A stretch of DNA of 52,538 bases from Flavobacterium silvisoli (GCF_004329815.1 NZ_SJPE01000019.1:301-52838), one strand, 5' to 3'; numbered from the stretch's first letter, positions 7,399 through 16,805 are shown. Numbers and translations are program-made. The notes: a model not told the origin generated them from the sequence alone.

Positions 7399-9384
7399 AT
7401 GACTTTTCAAGAACAAATTTTAGCAGGAATTCCGGATGCATTACCCCAACCGAAGCCCTACGAACCCGAAATAAACCATGCACCAAAACGCAAAGAAATA
7501 CTAACCGAGGAAGAGAAAAAATTAGCCTTAAAAAATGCACTGCGTTACTTCGAACCAAAGCATCATGCAACCTTACTTCCGGAGTTCAAAGCCGAATTGG
7601 AAACCTACGGACGCATTTACATGTACCGTCTTCGCCCCGATTATAAAATGTATGCCCGTCCCATTTCAGAATATCCGGGTAAGTGTGAACAGGCCAAAGC
7701 CATCATGCTGATGATTCAAAACAATTTGGATTATGCTGTAGCCCAACATCCTCATGAACTGATTACATACGGCGGTAACGGAGCCGTGTTTCAAAACTGG
7801 GCACAGTACCTTCTAACGATGAAATATTTGGCCGAAATGACCGAAGAACAAACCTTAGTCATGTATTCTGGCCACCCCATGGGATTATTCCCTTCTCACA
7901 AAGAAGCTCCGAGAGTCGTCGTTACTAATGGAATGGTAATCCCCAACTACTCCAAACCCGATGATTGGGAAAAAATGAATGCCCTGGGCGTTTCACAATA
8001 CGGTCAAATGACAGCCGGCAGTTACATGTACATTGGTCCACAGGGAATTGTTCACGGAACCACCATCACAGTTCTGAATGGTTTCAGAAAAATAAAAAAA
8101 TCACCTGCAGGAAGTTTATTTGTAACCTCAGGATTGGGCGGTATGAGCGGGGCTCAGCCCAAAGCCGGTAACATCGCCGGATGCGTTACCGTTTGCGCCG
8201 AAGTTAATCCGAAAATTACTCACATCCGTCATTCACAGGGTTGGATTAATGAAATTATAGACAATATTGATTTGTTAGTCCCAAGAGTAAAAAAAGCATT
8301 AGCAAATAAAGAAGTAGTCTCTATCGCCTACCTCGGGAATGTCGTAGATATCTGGGAACGTTTCGACCGGGAAAACCTGCACATCGATTTAGGTTCGGAT
8401 CAAACTTCACTACACAACCCATGGGCCGGAGGATATTACCCGGTTGGTTATTCTTTTGAAGAATCGAATACCTTAATGGCTGATAATCCTGAATTGTTTA
8501 AAGAAGAAGTACAAAAAACACTGCGTCGTCATGCCGCTGCTATTAATAAACATACCGCCAAGGGAACTTATTTCTTTGACTACGGAAATGCATTCCTACT
8601 TGAAGCTTCCCGCGCCGGTGCTGATGTAATGGAAAAACACCCTACTATCGGCCATGAATTCAAATACCCAAGTTATGTGCAGGATATTATGGGTCCTATG
8701 TGTTTCGATTACGGATTCGGACCCTTCCGTTGGGTATGTGCTTCCGGCAATCCCGAAGACCTTGCTAAAACCGACAAAATAGCTTGTGAAGTCTTAGAAG
8801 AAATGATGAAAAATGCCCCCGAAGAAATCCAACAGCAAATGGCTGATAATATTCAGTGGATTAAAGGAGCTCAGGAAAACAAACTCGTAGTAGGTTCACA
8901 AGCCCGAATCTTATACGCCGATGCCGAAGGAAGAATTAAAATCGCGGAAGCATTTAACCAAGCTATAGCCCGTGGCGAAATTGGCTATGTGATTTTGGGC
9001 CGCGACCACCACGATGTATCCGGCACAGATTCTCCGTATCGTGAAACTTCGAACATTTATGACGGTTCCCGTTTTACAGCCGACATGGCCATACACAATG
9101 TCATTGGCGACAGTTTCCGTGGCGCAACCTGGGTCTCCATTCACAACGGAGGCGGTGTCGGATGGGGCGAAGTAATCAACGGAGGTTTCGGCATGGTCCT
9201 CGACGGAAGTAAAGAAGCGTCGCGTCGTTTGGAATCGATGTTGTTTTGGGATGTCAACAACGGGATCTCACGAAGAAGCTGGGCCAGAAACGAAGGTGCC
9301 GTTTTCGCCATAAAAAGAGCCATGGCCACGCAACCTTTGTTAAAAGTTACCATCCCTAACTTAGTTGATGAAGCATTGTTATAA
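7399..9384 (+). CDS. hutU: Urocanate hydratase
   Basis: Second enzyme of histidine degradation: adds water to urocanate to give 4-imidazolone-5-propionate, using tightly bound NAD. At 661 residues it is the longer urocanase form found in Bacteroidota (about 555 in E. coli-type enzymes). Recognisable blocks include TYGGNGAVFQNWAQY, YSGHPMGLFPS, TAGSYMYIGPQGIVHGT and FGPFRWVCASGNPEDL. The other hut genes (hutH, hutI, hutG) are not in the window. It lies between the DUF5522 gene and a DUF4136 lipoprotein, probably one transcript ending at 9990. Confidence 0.96.
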   Translation: MTFQEQILAGIPDALPQPKPYEPEINHAPKRKEILTEEEKKLALKNALRYFEPKHHATLLPEFKAELETYGRIYMYRLRPDYKMYARPISEYPGKCEQAKAIMLMIQNNLDYAVAQHPHELITYGGNGAVFQNWAQYLLTMKYLAEMTEEQTLVMYSGHPMGLFPSHKEAPRVVVTNGMVIPNYSKPDDWEKMNALGVSQYGQMTAGSYMYIGPQGIVHGTTITVLNGFRKIKKSPAGSLFVTSGLGGMSGAQPKAGNIAGCVTVCAEVNPKITHIRHSQGWINEIIDNIDLLVPRVKKALANKEVVSIAYLGNVVDIWERFDRENLHIDLGSDQTSLHNPWAGGYYPVGYSFEESNTLMADNPELFKEEVQKTLRRHAAAINKHTAKGTYFFDYGNAFLLEASRAGADVMEKHPTIGHEFKYPSYVQDIMGPMCFDYGFGPFRWVCASGNPEDLAKTDKIACEVLEEMMKNAPEEIQQQMADNIQWIKGAQENKLVVGSQARILYADAEGRIKIAEAFNQAIARGEIGYVILGRDHHDVSGTDSPYRETSNIYDGSRFTADMAIHNVIGDSFRGATWVSIHNGGGVGWGEVINGGFGMVLDGSKEASRRLESMLFWDVNNGISRRSWARNEGAVFAIKRAMATQPLLKVTIPNLVDEALL

Positions 9385-9401
9385 CACTTAATTTGAATAC
9401 C

Positions 9402-9932
9402 ATGAAAAAGGTTGCCTTTATTCCGGTTTTATTCCTAATCCTAACTTCTTGCAGTTCTGTGAGAGTGAATTCGGATTATGACAAAAAAGTAGATTTCACT
9501 CCATTTAAAACGTATGCCTTTCTCAAATCGGGGATTGACAAGGTTGAAATATCCGATTTAGACAAGAAGCGCATCTTGCATGCTATAGATGATGCCATGG
9601 CCTCTAAGGGATTTACCAAAAGTGAATCGCCCGACTTACTGATTAACTTTTTTACCAAAGAAAGGGAACAGGTCGACGTCAATCAATTCAACGCGGGCTG
9701 GGGATATGGCTGGGGCTACGGATGGAACCCTTACTTTTGGGGCGGCCGCACCACTGTCAATCGTTACACCGAGGGCACTTTGTACATTGACCTGATAGAT
9801 GCCAAGAAAAAAGAACTCATCTGGCAAGGCGAAGGCGAAGGCGTTCTGACCAAAGACACCAACAAAAAAGATGAAGTCATCAAAGAATTTGTAACCAAAA
9901 TTTTGGAACAATACCCACCACAAAAAAAGTAG
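9402..9932 (+). CDS. DUF4136 lipoprotein
   Basis: A 176-residue lipoprotein with signal MKKVAFIPVLFLILTSC and lipobox TSCS. The mature part has YDKKVDFTPFKTYAF, the usual start of DUF4136, a Gly/Trp/Tyr-rich insert (GWGYGWGYGWNPYFWGG) near the middle, and a C-terminal LYIDLIDAKKKELIWQGEGEG strand region typical of the family. The start is set at the ATG at 9402; a TTG three codons upstream is less likely. It begins 17 bp after hutU. The family is envelope-associated with no known function. Confidence 0.82.
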   Translation: MKKVAFIPVLFLILTSCSSVRVNSDYDKKVDFTPFKTYAFLKSGIDKVEISDLDKKRILHAIDDAMASKGFTKSESPDLLINFFTKEREQVDVNQFNAGWGYGWGYGWNPYFWGGRTTVNRYTEGTLYIDLIDAKKKELIWQGEGEGVLTKDTNKKDEVIKEFVTKILEQYPPQKK

Positions 9933-9959
9933 TCGGTATTAATGACTGATAAGTAGATT

Positions 9960-9992
9960 AAAAGCCATGACATGATTGTTGTGGCTTTTTTT
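9960..9992 (+). terminator. Terminator after the DUF4136 gene
   Basis: AAAAGCCA pairs with TGGCTTTT across a 14-base loop and is followed by more T. It closes the unit that includes hutU. Confidence 0.75.
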
Positions 9993-10021
9993 ATTATTTT
10001 TAATCGTCAAAAAATCTTGTT

Positions 10022-10786
10022 ATGAGCAAAATAATACCCTTTCTGCTTTCTGTCTTACTTTTTAGCTTCATTATTTCTTGTAACAAAAAAACTCCCGAAA
10101 AACCGCAAGCGGGGGTCATTATTACTTTTGACGATGCTTACGTTGACGAGTGGTTTGAAGCTGATAAAATCCTAAAACCATACCATTGGAAAGCCACATT
10201 CAACGTATGCCGCATAGACTCGATTGGCGAACCGCAACAACGCAAACTGCATGAGCTCCAACAGGAAGGACATGAAATTGCCGGTCACGGATACCACCAT
10301 CTCAATGCAGTGAAATTTGTAGCGGAAAACGGCATCAGTCAATACCTCAAACAAGAAATTGACCCTATGATGGTTTCCATGAAAAAGAGAGGTTTCAACG
10401 TAACATCGTTTGCCTATCCTTACGGCGAAAGAAGTCCGGTACTTGACACGGCCTTAAAAAAGCAATTCAAAATCATCAGGGGAAGAGCCTTTTGCGGAGA
10501 TTTACCTGAAAAAGAAGGCTGCTACTTTCATGGTTCCAAATACGTGTACGCTTTTGATATTGATAACAGCCATGTGCATTTCAGCTACCATTATCTTTTA
10601 GAACTTTTAGATTATGCCAAGAAAAATAACATGATATTACTGTTGTGCAGTCATAAACCGGTCAAAGAAGTGACCGATAATTATCAAACAAAAATGGAAA
10701 CGCTTGAGTTTTTATGCAATTACGTAAAACTCAACAATATGAAATTTTACACCTTGCGGGATCTGGATCAATGGGTAAAAAAGTAG
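10022..10786 (+). CDS. Polysaccharide deacetylase-family lipoprotein (CE4 / NodB fold)
   Basis: A 254-residue lipoprotein (ISCNKK lipobox at about residue 20). The CE4 motifs are visible: motif 1 TFDDAY (about 35-40), motif 2 HGYHH (the metal histidines, about 89-93), and motif 3 FAYPYGERSP (about 130-139). CE4 enzymes remove N- or O-acetyl groups from peptidoglycan, chitin-like or other glycans. The substrate is unknown; the lipid anchor points to the envelope or exported glycans. The gene stands alone between a terminator and the convergent E1 gene. Confidence 0.85.
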   Translation: MSKIIPFLLSVLLFSFIISCNKKTPEKPQAGVIITFDDAYVDEWFEADKILKPYHWKATFNVCRIDSIGEPQQRKLHELQQEGHEIAGHGYHHLNAVKFVAENGISQYLKQEIDPMMVSMKKRGFNVTSFAYPYGERSPVLDTALKKQFKIIRGRAFCGDLPEKEGCYFHGSKYVYAFDIDNSHVHFSYHYLLELLDYAKKNNMILLLCSHKPVKEVTDNYQTKMETLEFLCNYVKLNNMKFYTLRDLDQWVKK

Positions 10787-10811
10787 CCGCAAACAATCTG
10801 AATTTGCGGCT
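10785..10811 (-). terminator. Terminator of the paa/2-oxoacid dehydrogenase cluster
   Basis: AGCCGCAAA / TTTGCGGCT, a 9-bp stem with a 9-base loop. On the minus strand it is followed by ACTTTTTTA. It therefore ends the long minus-strand cluster and overlaps the stop of the convergent deacetylase gene. Confidence 0.7.
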
Positions 10812-10817
10812 ATATTA

Positions 10818-12869
10818 TTAGTAATTTAAAAGCTCTTCCATTTTGTCCCGAACTTTGTCGGCATTGGGAATCATGGTAAATTCCAACGTACTGTTAAGCG
10901 GTATGGCCGGCATATTCTCCGATCCAATCACCATCACAGGAGCATCTAAATATTTAAAACAGTTTTCCTGAATCAATCCGGCTAAACTACGGGCAAAAGA
11001 GTTATTGGTAGGTTCTTCGGTTACCACCAGACACTTTTTAGCTTTTTTAACCGATTTAAAAATAGTTTCTTCATCCAACGGATACAACGTTCTCAAATCC
11101 ACGATTTCCACTTTGTTTTTCATCTCCTCCGAAGCATTCAGCGCCCAGTGCACACCCATTCCGTAAGTAACAACTGTAATCGTTTCTTCGGTTTCCTGTT
11201 CCCAAATTTCCTGAACAATATTAGCCTTACCAAACGGCAACAAGTAATCTTCACTAGGCTCATTAACTCTGGCTGCATCAGTACCTTTTACCTTACTCCA
11301 GTATAAACCTTTGTGCTCTAAAATCACCACCGGATTCGGGTCATAATAAGCTGCTTTGAGCAATCCTTTTAAATCGGCACCATTACTCGGATAAGCTATT
11401 TTAATGCCGCGAATATTAGTCAACACACTTTCTACCGAAGACGAATGATAGGGTCCGCCACTGCCGTAAGCGCCAATCGGAACACGCAAAACCATGCTTA
11501 CCGGCCATTTCCCATTCGACAAATAACTCGAACGACTGACTTCAGTGAATAACTGATTCAAGCCCGGCCAAATATAATCGGCAAACTGCACCTCAACTAT
11601 CGGTTTTAATCCAACGGCTGACATCCCAACCGTAGAACCCACAATAAACGCTTCCTGTATCGGAGTATTGAATACACGCTCGTCACCAAACTTTTGGGCC
11701 AAGGTCGCGGCCTCCCTGAATACACCGCCTAAACGTCCGCCTACATCCTGACCGTACAACAAACATTCTTTGTGCTTTCGCATTAATTCTTCTACAGCAA
11801 ACAACGCACAATCCACCATTACTACTTTGTCTTCGCGCTCCGGATTTCGCTCACCTACTTCTTCTGTAACAGGCGTCGGGGCAAAATCATGCGTAAACAA
11901 ATCTTCAGGCGAAGGATCTTCGGCCACTAAGGCTTTATCGTAATCGGCTTTTACCTTAGCAACAGCCGTAGATTCTATTTTTTGAATATCCTCTGAAGTA
12001 AATCCTGCATCCAGTAATTGCTTTACCAAAACCGGATAAGGGTCACGCGATTGCGCTTCTTCCAAATCATCGCGGTACCATTCCATTCGAACCCCGGAAG
12101 TGTGGTGATTCAGCAACGGTACTTTGGCATGCACCAAAAACGGCCGGCGTTCTTTGCGTATGGTTTGCACCACTTTTTGAACCGCTAAATAACTCTCCGT
12201 AAAATTAGCCCCGTCAATCGATAAGGCTTCTATTCCATTAAATCCTTTGGCGTATTCAAAAGCATTTTGGGCTCGGGTTTCAGCGGCATTGGCCGAAATA
12301 TCCCAACCGTTATCTTGTACCAAATACAAAATCGGCAATTGTTTTAAGGCGGCCATTTGCAACGCTTCGGCAATTTCTCCTTCGGTCACCGAAGCATCGC
12401 CAAGCGAACAAACCACAATTGGACTTTCCTGATTTTTATCTACTATTCCAATGTTTTCTTTATACCAAAATCCCATAGCAGCCCCCGTCGCCGGTATAGC
12501 CTGCATCCCTGTTGCAGAGGATTGGTGCGGAATTTTAGGCTTGTCGGCATCTTTCAAACTCGGGTGGCAATAATAGGTTCGCCCGCCCGAAAACGGATCG
12601 TCTTTCTTCGCCATCAACTGCAACATTAGATCATAAGGCTGCATGCCAATACCCAGCAACATTGCATCATCACGATAGTACGGAAATGCATAATCCTGCG
12701 GCAACAACTGCATGGCCATCGCAATCTGTATAGCTTCGTGTCCGCGGGAAGTAGCGTGCACGTATTTGGACACGGTTTTAAAATTAGCTTCATATAAAGT
12801 CGCCATCGCCTTAGCCGTAGCCAAGGTTGCAAACGCTTTTTCAAGTATCTTTTTGTCTAACATTTCCAT
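10818..12869 (-). CDS. 2-oxoacid (branched-chain type) dehydrogenase E1, fused alpha and beta subunits
   Basis: A 683-residue thiamine diphosphate enzyme that decarboxylates 2-oxoacids and passes the acyl group to E2. Residues 1 to about 335 are the E1-alpha part, with the ThDP motif GDASVTEGEIAEAL...QDNGWDIS. Residues about 345-683 are the E1-beta part, ending in the transketolase C-terminal domain (TVVTYGMGVHWAL). Fused E1 proteins of this size are common in Bacteroidota. It is the last gene of the paa cluster and follows ilvE, so phenylpyruvate or branched-chain 2-oxoacids are plausible substrates. E3 is not in the window. Confidence 0.88.
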   Translation of the reverse strand: MEMLDKKILEKAFATLATAKAMATLYEANFKTVSKYVHATSRGHEAIQIAMAMQLLPQDYAFPYYRDDAMLLGIGMQPYDLMLQLMAKKDDPFSGGRTYYCHPSLKDADKPKIPHQSSATGMQAIPATGAAMGFWYKENIGIVDKNQESPIVVCSLGDASVTEGEIAEALQMAALKQLPILYLVQDNGWDISANAAETRAQNAFEYAKGFNGIEALSIDGANFTESYLAVQKVVQTIRKERRPFLVHAKVPLLNHHTSGVRMEWYRDDLEEAQSRDPYPVLVKQLLDAGFTSEDIQKIESTAVAKVKADYDKALVAEDPSPEDLFTHDFAPTPVTEEVGERNPEREDKVVMVDCALFAVEELMRKHKECLLYGQDVGGRLGGVFREAATLAQKFGDERVFNTPIQEAFIVGSTVGMSAVGLKPIVEVQFADYIWPGLNQLFTEVSRSSYLSNGKWPVSMVLRVPIGAYGSGGPYHSSSVESVLTNIRGIKIAYPSNGADLKGLLKAAYYDPNPVVILEHKGLYWSKVKGTDAARVNEPSEDYLLPFGKANIVQEIWEQETEETITVVTYGMGVHWALNASEEMKNKVEIVDLRTLYPLDEETIFKSVKKAKKCLVVTEEPTNNSFARSLAGLIQENCFKYLDAPVMVIGSENMPAIPLNSTLEFTMIPNADKVRDKMEELLNY

Positions 12870-12876
12870 TATGCTA

Positions 12877-12909
12877 AACCCTGACAGAGTTTCGAACTCT
12901 GTCAGGGTT
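12877..12909. repeat. Perfect 15-bp-stem palindrome, probable dispersed repeat
   Basis: AACCCTGACAGAGTT and its exact complement flank the 3-base TCG. It lies between the ilvE stop and the E1 start on the minus strand. It is not followed by a T-run in the direction of transcription (minus); the T-rich side is on the plus strand. Similar CCTGACAG palindromes are, from memory, scattered through Flavobacterium genomes, so it is called a REP-like element and not simply a terminator. Confidence 0.65.
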
Positions 12910-12920
12910 ATTTTATTTAA

Positions 12921-13979
12921 TTATTTTGCTTCTACCAACCACCCAAATGTATCTTCAATTTCCTGAATTTTTATCCCGTTCAAGGTATCATTCACCATTA
13001 CCGAAACCGGATTATCTTCCGGCAACTTAATAGTCAAGTCAGCATTGCCAATTTCTTCAATCATCGCAATTCCCACCGCAGTTCCCACACCAAAAGCTTC
13101 CTCTAAAGTTCCGTCTTCAGATACTTCTCTAATTTCAGTAATGGTAATCGGACGTTCTGTAACTTCATATCCTTTGTCGCGCAGCAAATCAATCACACTC
13201 ATACGGGTGATTCCTGCCAAAATAGAACCGCTCAAATCCGGAGTTACAAACTTCCCTCCTATTTTAAAGAAAATATTCATGGTTCCCACTTCCTGAATTT
13301 CTTCAAAGTTTTGGGCATCCAACCAAAGTACTTGGTCGTATCCTTTGGCTTTGGCATATTCGGTTGGGCGAATAGCAGCAGCATAATTCCCGGCCGCTTT
13401 AGCTTCTCCGGTTCCTCCGTTTACGGCACGTACGTATTTCTTTTCGGCATATAGTTTTATCTTTCTGCTGAAAAAAGGACCTGCCGGCGAAGCCATGACA
13501 ATGAATTTAAAACTAGTGGCGGCACGCATCCCAATAAAAGGCTCATCAGCATACATGAACGGACGCAAGTACAAAGCGCTTCCGGGTTGTGTCGGAATCC
13601 AGTCTTTTTCCAAAGCGGTGAACTGTTTCAAAGCTTCCACGAACAAATCTTCCGGAAACGAGGGCATTCCCATACGGTCCGCACTGTGATTCAAACGCTT
13701 GGCGTTCTCATATGGACGGAATAATAAAGGGGTTCCGTCTTTACCCAAAGTAGCTTTCATCCCTTCAAAAATCGCCTGACCATAGTGCAAAGCCATAGCC
13801 GCAGGATGTGTTGGTATTAAGGCCAACGGTTCAATTCGGGCATTGGTCCATTCGCCGTTTTGATAATCGCAAACAAACATGTGATCCGTAAACTGGGTTC
13901 CCATTACGATATTGTTGTTCAGCTCTACCTGACTGACTCTGGACTGTGCGACTTTGTTTATTTTAATCGAATGTGTCAT
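12921..13979 (-). CDS. ilvE: Branched-chain amino acid aminotransferase
   Basis: A class IV PLP aminotransferase that interconverts Leu, Ile and Val with their 2-oxoacids; such enzymes often also accept Phe. About 352 residues from the ATG giving MTHSIKINKV. Other ATGs lie at 13991 and 14018, the latter overlapping the E2 gene by 23 bp. The PLP lysine is in GGTGEAKAAGNYAA, and the ALHYGQAIFEGMKA and EVGTMNIFFKI blocks are typical of the long BCAT type. Its place between E2 and E1 genes at the end of a paa cluster suggests a role in amino acid degradation as well as synthesis. Confidence 0.9.
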   Translation of the reverse strand: MTHSIKINKVAQSRVSQVELNNNIVMGTQFTDHMFVCDYQNGEWTNARIEPLALIPTHPAAMALHYGQAIFEGMKATLGKDGTPLLFRPYENAKRLNHSADRMGMPSFPEDLFVEALKQFTALEKDWIPTQPGSALYLRPFMYADEPFIGMRAATSFKFIVMASPAGPFFSRKIKLYAEKKYVRAVNGGTGEAKAAGNYAAAIRPTEYAKAKGYDQVLWLDAQNFEEIQEVGTMNIFFKIGGKFVTPDLSGSILAGITRMSVIDLLRDKGYEVTERPITITEIREVSEDGTLEEAFGVGTAVGIAMIEEIGNADLTIKLPEDNPVSVMVNDTLNGIKIQEIEDTFGWLVEAK

Positions 13980-13995
13980 TACTTCTTGCATGATA

Positions 13996-15306
13996 TTATA
14001 AAGTTGTAGTTGTGTCAAATTGTTCTAAATAATCGCCTACTTTACGCAGGAACGAACCTCCTAAAAATCCGTCCACCACGCGGTGGTCAAACGAAAGGGA
14101 AAGGAACATCATACTGCGAATGGCAATTTCATCGCCTTTAGAAGTCGTAATCACTTCCGGGCGTTTCTTGATAATTCCGAGAGCCAAAATAGCCACCTCG
14201 GGTTGGTTGATAATGGGCGTTCCCATCAAACTGCCAAACGTTCCCACATTAGAAATGGTAAACGTACTGCCTTGAATTTCTTCGGGTTTTAATTTGTTAT
14301 TTCGAGAAGCTTCAGCCAAAGTATTTACGTCTTTTGCCAAAGCAACTAAATCTTTTTCATTGGCATTTTTCACCACAGGAACAATTAAATTCCCCGAAGG
14401 CAAAGCCGTTGCCATTCCGATATTGATATCTTTATGAACGATGATATTCTTTTCATCCACCGAAACATTAATCATCGGAAAATCGACAATGGCTTTGGCT
14501 ACAGCCTGCACAAATACCGGTGTAAAGGTCAGTTTCTCGTTGTATTTTGACTGGAACTTGTCTTTATTTTCATTACGCCAATTCACTAAATTCGTCACAT
14601 CCACTTCAATGTACGAAGTCACATGTGGCGAAGTTTGTTTGGAATACACCATGTGATCCGCAATCATTTTGCGCATGCGGTCCATTTCTACAATATGGTC
14701 TTTGCCCTCCACAAAATTGATTTTGGGTTTTGGATAAACTGAAGTTGCTGGTTGTTGGTTGTTGATTGATGGAATACTTTTGAGAGGATATTTTCTATTC
14801 TTCAAATACTGAAACACATCGCTTTTTTGCAAACGCCCATCGGTTCCCGAACCCGGTATGCTTTGTAATTCTTCTATCGATAGATTTTCTTTTTGTGCAA
14901 TGGAAATGATTAAAGGGGAAATAAAAGCGTCCGGATTGGTTTTGTGTACAATATTCTGTAATGTTGGTTTAGACGAGGGTTCAACTCTCCCCGACTCCAC
15001 AATCTCTTGCTTGGCTCCGCTCCGTTCACCTTCGGCTCGGATCTTTCTTGTTGCTTCTTGAACTCCTTCAGCATCAATCAAAGCTAAAACAGTTCCCACC
15101 TCAACCACGGCATCCTTGTGAAAACGAATTTCAATAATGGTTCCCGATACTGGTGAGGGTACATCGCTGTCCACCTTGTCCGTAGCCACTTCCAGTAGGG
15201 TCTCCTCAGCTTCCACAAAATCACCTACATTTTTCAACCAAGTAATGATGGTTGCTTCAGATATGCTTTCGCCCATTTTGGGCATTTTGAATTCTACTAT
15301 CGACAT
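13996..15306 (-). CDS. 2-oxoacid dehydrogenase E2 (dihydrolipoamide acyltransferase)
   Basis: A 436-residue core subunit. The N-terminal lipoyl domain (1-80) has Lys44 in ATDKVDSD. A linker (about 80-130) leads into a peripheral subunit-binding domain (about 127-165, ISPLIISIAQKENL...GSGTDGRLQKSDV). The catalytic acyltransferase domain (about 205-430) carries the active-site SFDHRVVDG. It transfers the acyl group from lipoate to CoA. It starts 1 bp after the paaY stop, so it is firmly part of the paa operon. The linker DNA at about 14995-15065 is GC-rich and unlike its surroundings. Confidence 0.9.
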   Translation of the reverse strand: MSIVEFKMPKMGESISEATIITWLKNVGDFVEAEETLLEVATDKVDSDVPSPVSGTIIEIRFHKDAVVEVGTVLALIDAEGVQEATRKIRAEGERSGAKQEIVESGRVEPSSKPTLQNIVHKTNPDAFISPLIISIAQKENLSIEELQSIPGSGTDGRLQKSDVFQYLKNRKYPLKSIPSINNQQPATSVYPKPKINFVEGKDHIVEMDRMRKMIADHMVYSKQTSPHVTSYIEVDVTNLVNWRNENKDKFQSKYNEKLTFTPVFVQAVAKAIVDFPMINVSVDEKNIIVHKDINIGMATALPSGNLIVPVVKNANEKDLVALAKDVNTLAEASRNNKLKPEEIQGSTFTISNVGTFGSLMGTPIINQPEVAILALGIIKKRPEVITTSKGDEIAIRSMMFLSLSFDHRVVDGFLGGSFLRKVGDYLEQFDTTTTL

Positions 15307-15307
15307 T

Positions 15308-15904
15308 TTATTTTTTTCTAAATTCTTCCAATGTTTTATAAAACGCTTCCTGCGTTGGACGGTCTTTCGGAATTTCCCGTAACGGCTCTACGGCTCTTAA
15401 AGTTTCATAACATTCCTTGGGCAATTGTTGGTATAAGGCTGTTCCTTTAGTCTTCCATTCTAACATCTCATCCGAAACGTCTTTAACAACTACCGCCGGA
15501 TTTCCGACTACAATTTTACGATTCGGAATGACGGTTCCGGCTTTGACAAAACTCAAGGCACCTATGATACATTCATCACCTACATTGACATCATCCATAA
15601 TCACGGCATTCATTCCTACCAAACAATTCGCACCGATATTAGCTCCGTGAATAATGGCACCGTGCCCAATATGCGCTCCGGCTTTCAAAACCATTGTCTT
15701 TCCGGGAAACATGTGAATGGTACAATTTTCCTGTACATTGCAACCGTCTTCAATAATGATTCCCCCCCAATCGCCACGAATGGCAGCACCGGGCCCTACA
15801 TAAACGTCTTTCCCGATAATGACATTACCCGTAACCGCAGCCTGCGGATGGATAAAACTGCTTTCGTGTATGACCGGGATAAACCCTTTGAATTCGTAAA
15901 TCAT
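15308..15904 (-). CDS. paaY: PaaY-like hexapeptide-repeat thioesterase (gamma-carbonic anhydrase fold)
   Basis: A 198-residue left-handed beta-helix protein built from hexapeptide repeats (FIHPQAAVTGNVIIGKDV and onward). Its metal-binding histidines are in TIHMF and GHGAIIHGA. E. coli PaaY is 196 residues and hydrolyses CoA thioesters that stall the pathway. The length and the paa location fit that role better than a housekeeping carbonic anhydrase-like protein. It follows the enoyl-CoA hydratase gene after 77 bp of AT-rich spacer and abuts the E2 gene. Confidence 0.82.
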   Translation of the reverse strand: MIYEFKGFIPVIHESSFIHPQAAVTGNVIIGKDVYVGPGAAIRGDWGGIIIEDGCNVQENCTIHMFPGKTMVLKAGAHIGHGAIIHGANIGANCLVGMNAVIMDDVNVGDECIIGALSFVKAGTVIPNRKIVVGNPAVVVKDVSDEMLEWKTKGTALYQQLPKECYETLRAVEPLREIPKDRPTQEAFYKTLEEFRKK

Positions 15905-15981
15905 ATTTTTTAGATGATAGATGATAGACGGATAGATTATAGATTACTGTCTATTCTCTCTTCGTCTCTTATCTTATGTCT

Positions 15982-16731
15982 TTATTTAAATTTTTCTAAT
16001 GTCTTCTTGGTAAAATCAGACAGCACCAATCTTCCGCTGATAGCGGCTCTTTCGGCTAACAGATTATCCCAATCTTCGGTACCGCGCCAAAATATTTTTT
16101 TCATTTCGGCCATTGCTTCCGGATTGTAAGTGCATAAATGCTTAGCAAAAGCCAGTACAGCTGTATCCATTTCCGCTATGCTTTCGTATACATGGGCAAA
16201 CAATCCTTTTTCTTTGGCCCACGACGCTTCATAAAAAGTATTGGCATCAATGGCAATTTGTGACATGGCTGAAACGCCCATTTTACGTTCGATTGCCGGT
16301 GACACTACGAAAGGTCCTATGCCGACGTTCAATTCGCTTAACTTAATCGCGGCAAATTTGGTGGCCATACAATAGTCGGTTGAAGCGGCAATTCCTACTC
16401 CTCCTCCTACCGTTTTCCCTTGGATGCGTCCGATAATGAATTTCGGGCATTTTCTCATGGCATTGATCACGTTGGCAAACCCTGAAAAAAATACTTTTCC
16501 GGTAGCCGCATCATCAATGGCGATTAATTCTTTAAAGCTGGCTCCGGCACAAAAAGTACGGTCACCTCCGCTTTGCAGAATGATTACTTTAACATCGTTG
16601 TTATTCCCAACTTCGGTAATCGTGTTGGCTAATTGTGCCAAAATGGTACCCGGTAACGAATTTTGTTCCGGATGAAAAAATTCAATCGTGGCGATGTTGT
16701 CCTGTATAGTATGTTTTACGTATGCGTCCAT
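15982..16731 (-). CDS. Enoyl-CoA hydratase/isomerase family protein, probable 2,3-dehydroadipyl-CoA hydratase
   Basis: A 249-residue crotonase-fold protein from the ATG giving MDAYVKHTIQ. The frame runs 11 codons further into the repeat element at 16747-16800, which is unlikely to be coding. The oxyanion-hole regions are CAGASFKEL (about 69-77) and KTVGGGVGIAASTDY (about 113-127). A second crotonase gene in the cluster is clearly PaaG, so by elimination this one could be PaaF, which hydrates 2,3-dehydroadipyl-CoA. The sequence is not close enough to name with confidence. Confidence 0.8.
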   Translation of the reverse strand: MDAYVKHTIQDNIATIEFFHPEQNSLPGTILAQLANTITEVGNNNDVKVIILQSGGDRTFCAGASFKELIAIDDAATGKVFFSGFANVINAMRKCPKFIIGRIQGKTVGGGVGIAASTDYCMATKFAAIKLSELNVGIGPFVVSPAIERKMGVSAMSQIAIDANTFYEASWAKEKGLFAHVYESIAEMDTAVLAFAKHLCTYNPEAMAEMKKIFWRGTEDWDNLLAERAAISGRLVLSDFTKKTLEKFK

Positions 16732-16746
16732 GTTATGTTTATTTTC

Positions 16747-16800
16747 TAGCCCCGATTGCAGCAAGTTACCATGTAACGCGGAAAGCGGGAAATAGCTTCA
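16747..16800. ncRNA. Structured repeat element, copy A (Flavo-1-like), short form
   Basis: Begins TAGCCCCGAT and has the hairpin GTTAC-CAT-GTAAC (16765-16777), followed by GCGG and AGCGGGAA. CCCG near the start can pair with CGGG near the end. Copies B (25652) and C (42138) share the layout. It lies between paaZ and the downstream hydratase gene. From memory it resembles the Flavo-1 RNA motif of Flavobacteria; this needs a covariance-model search. Which strand is transcribed as RNA is not known. Confidence 0.55.
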
Positions 16801-16805
16801 AATTA

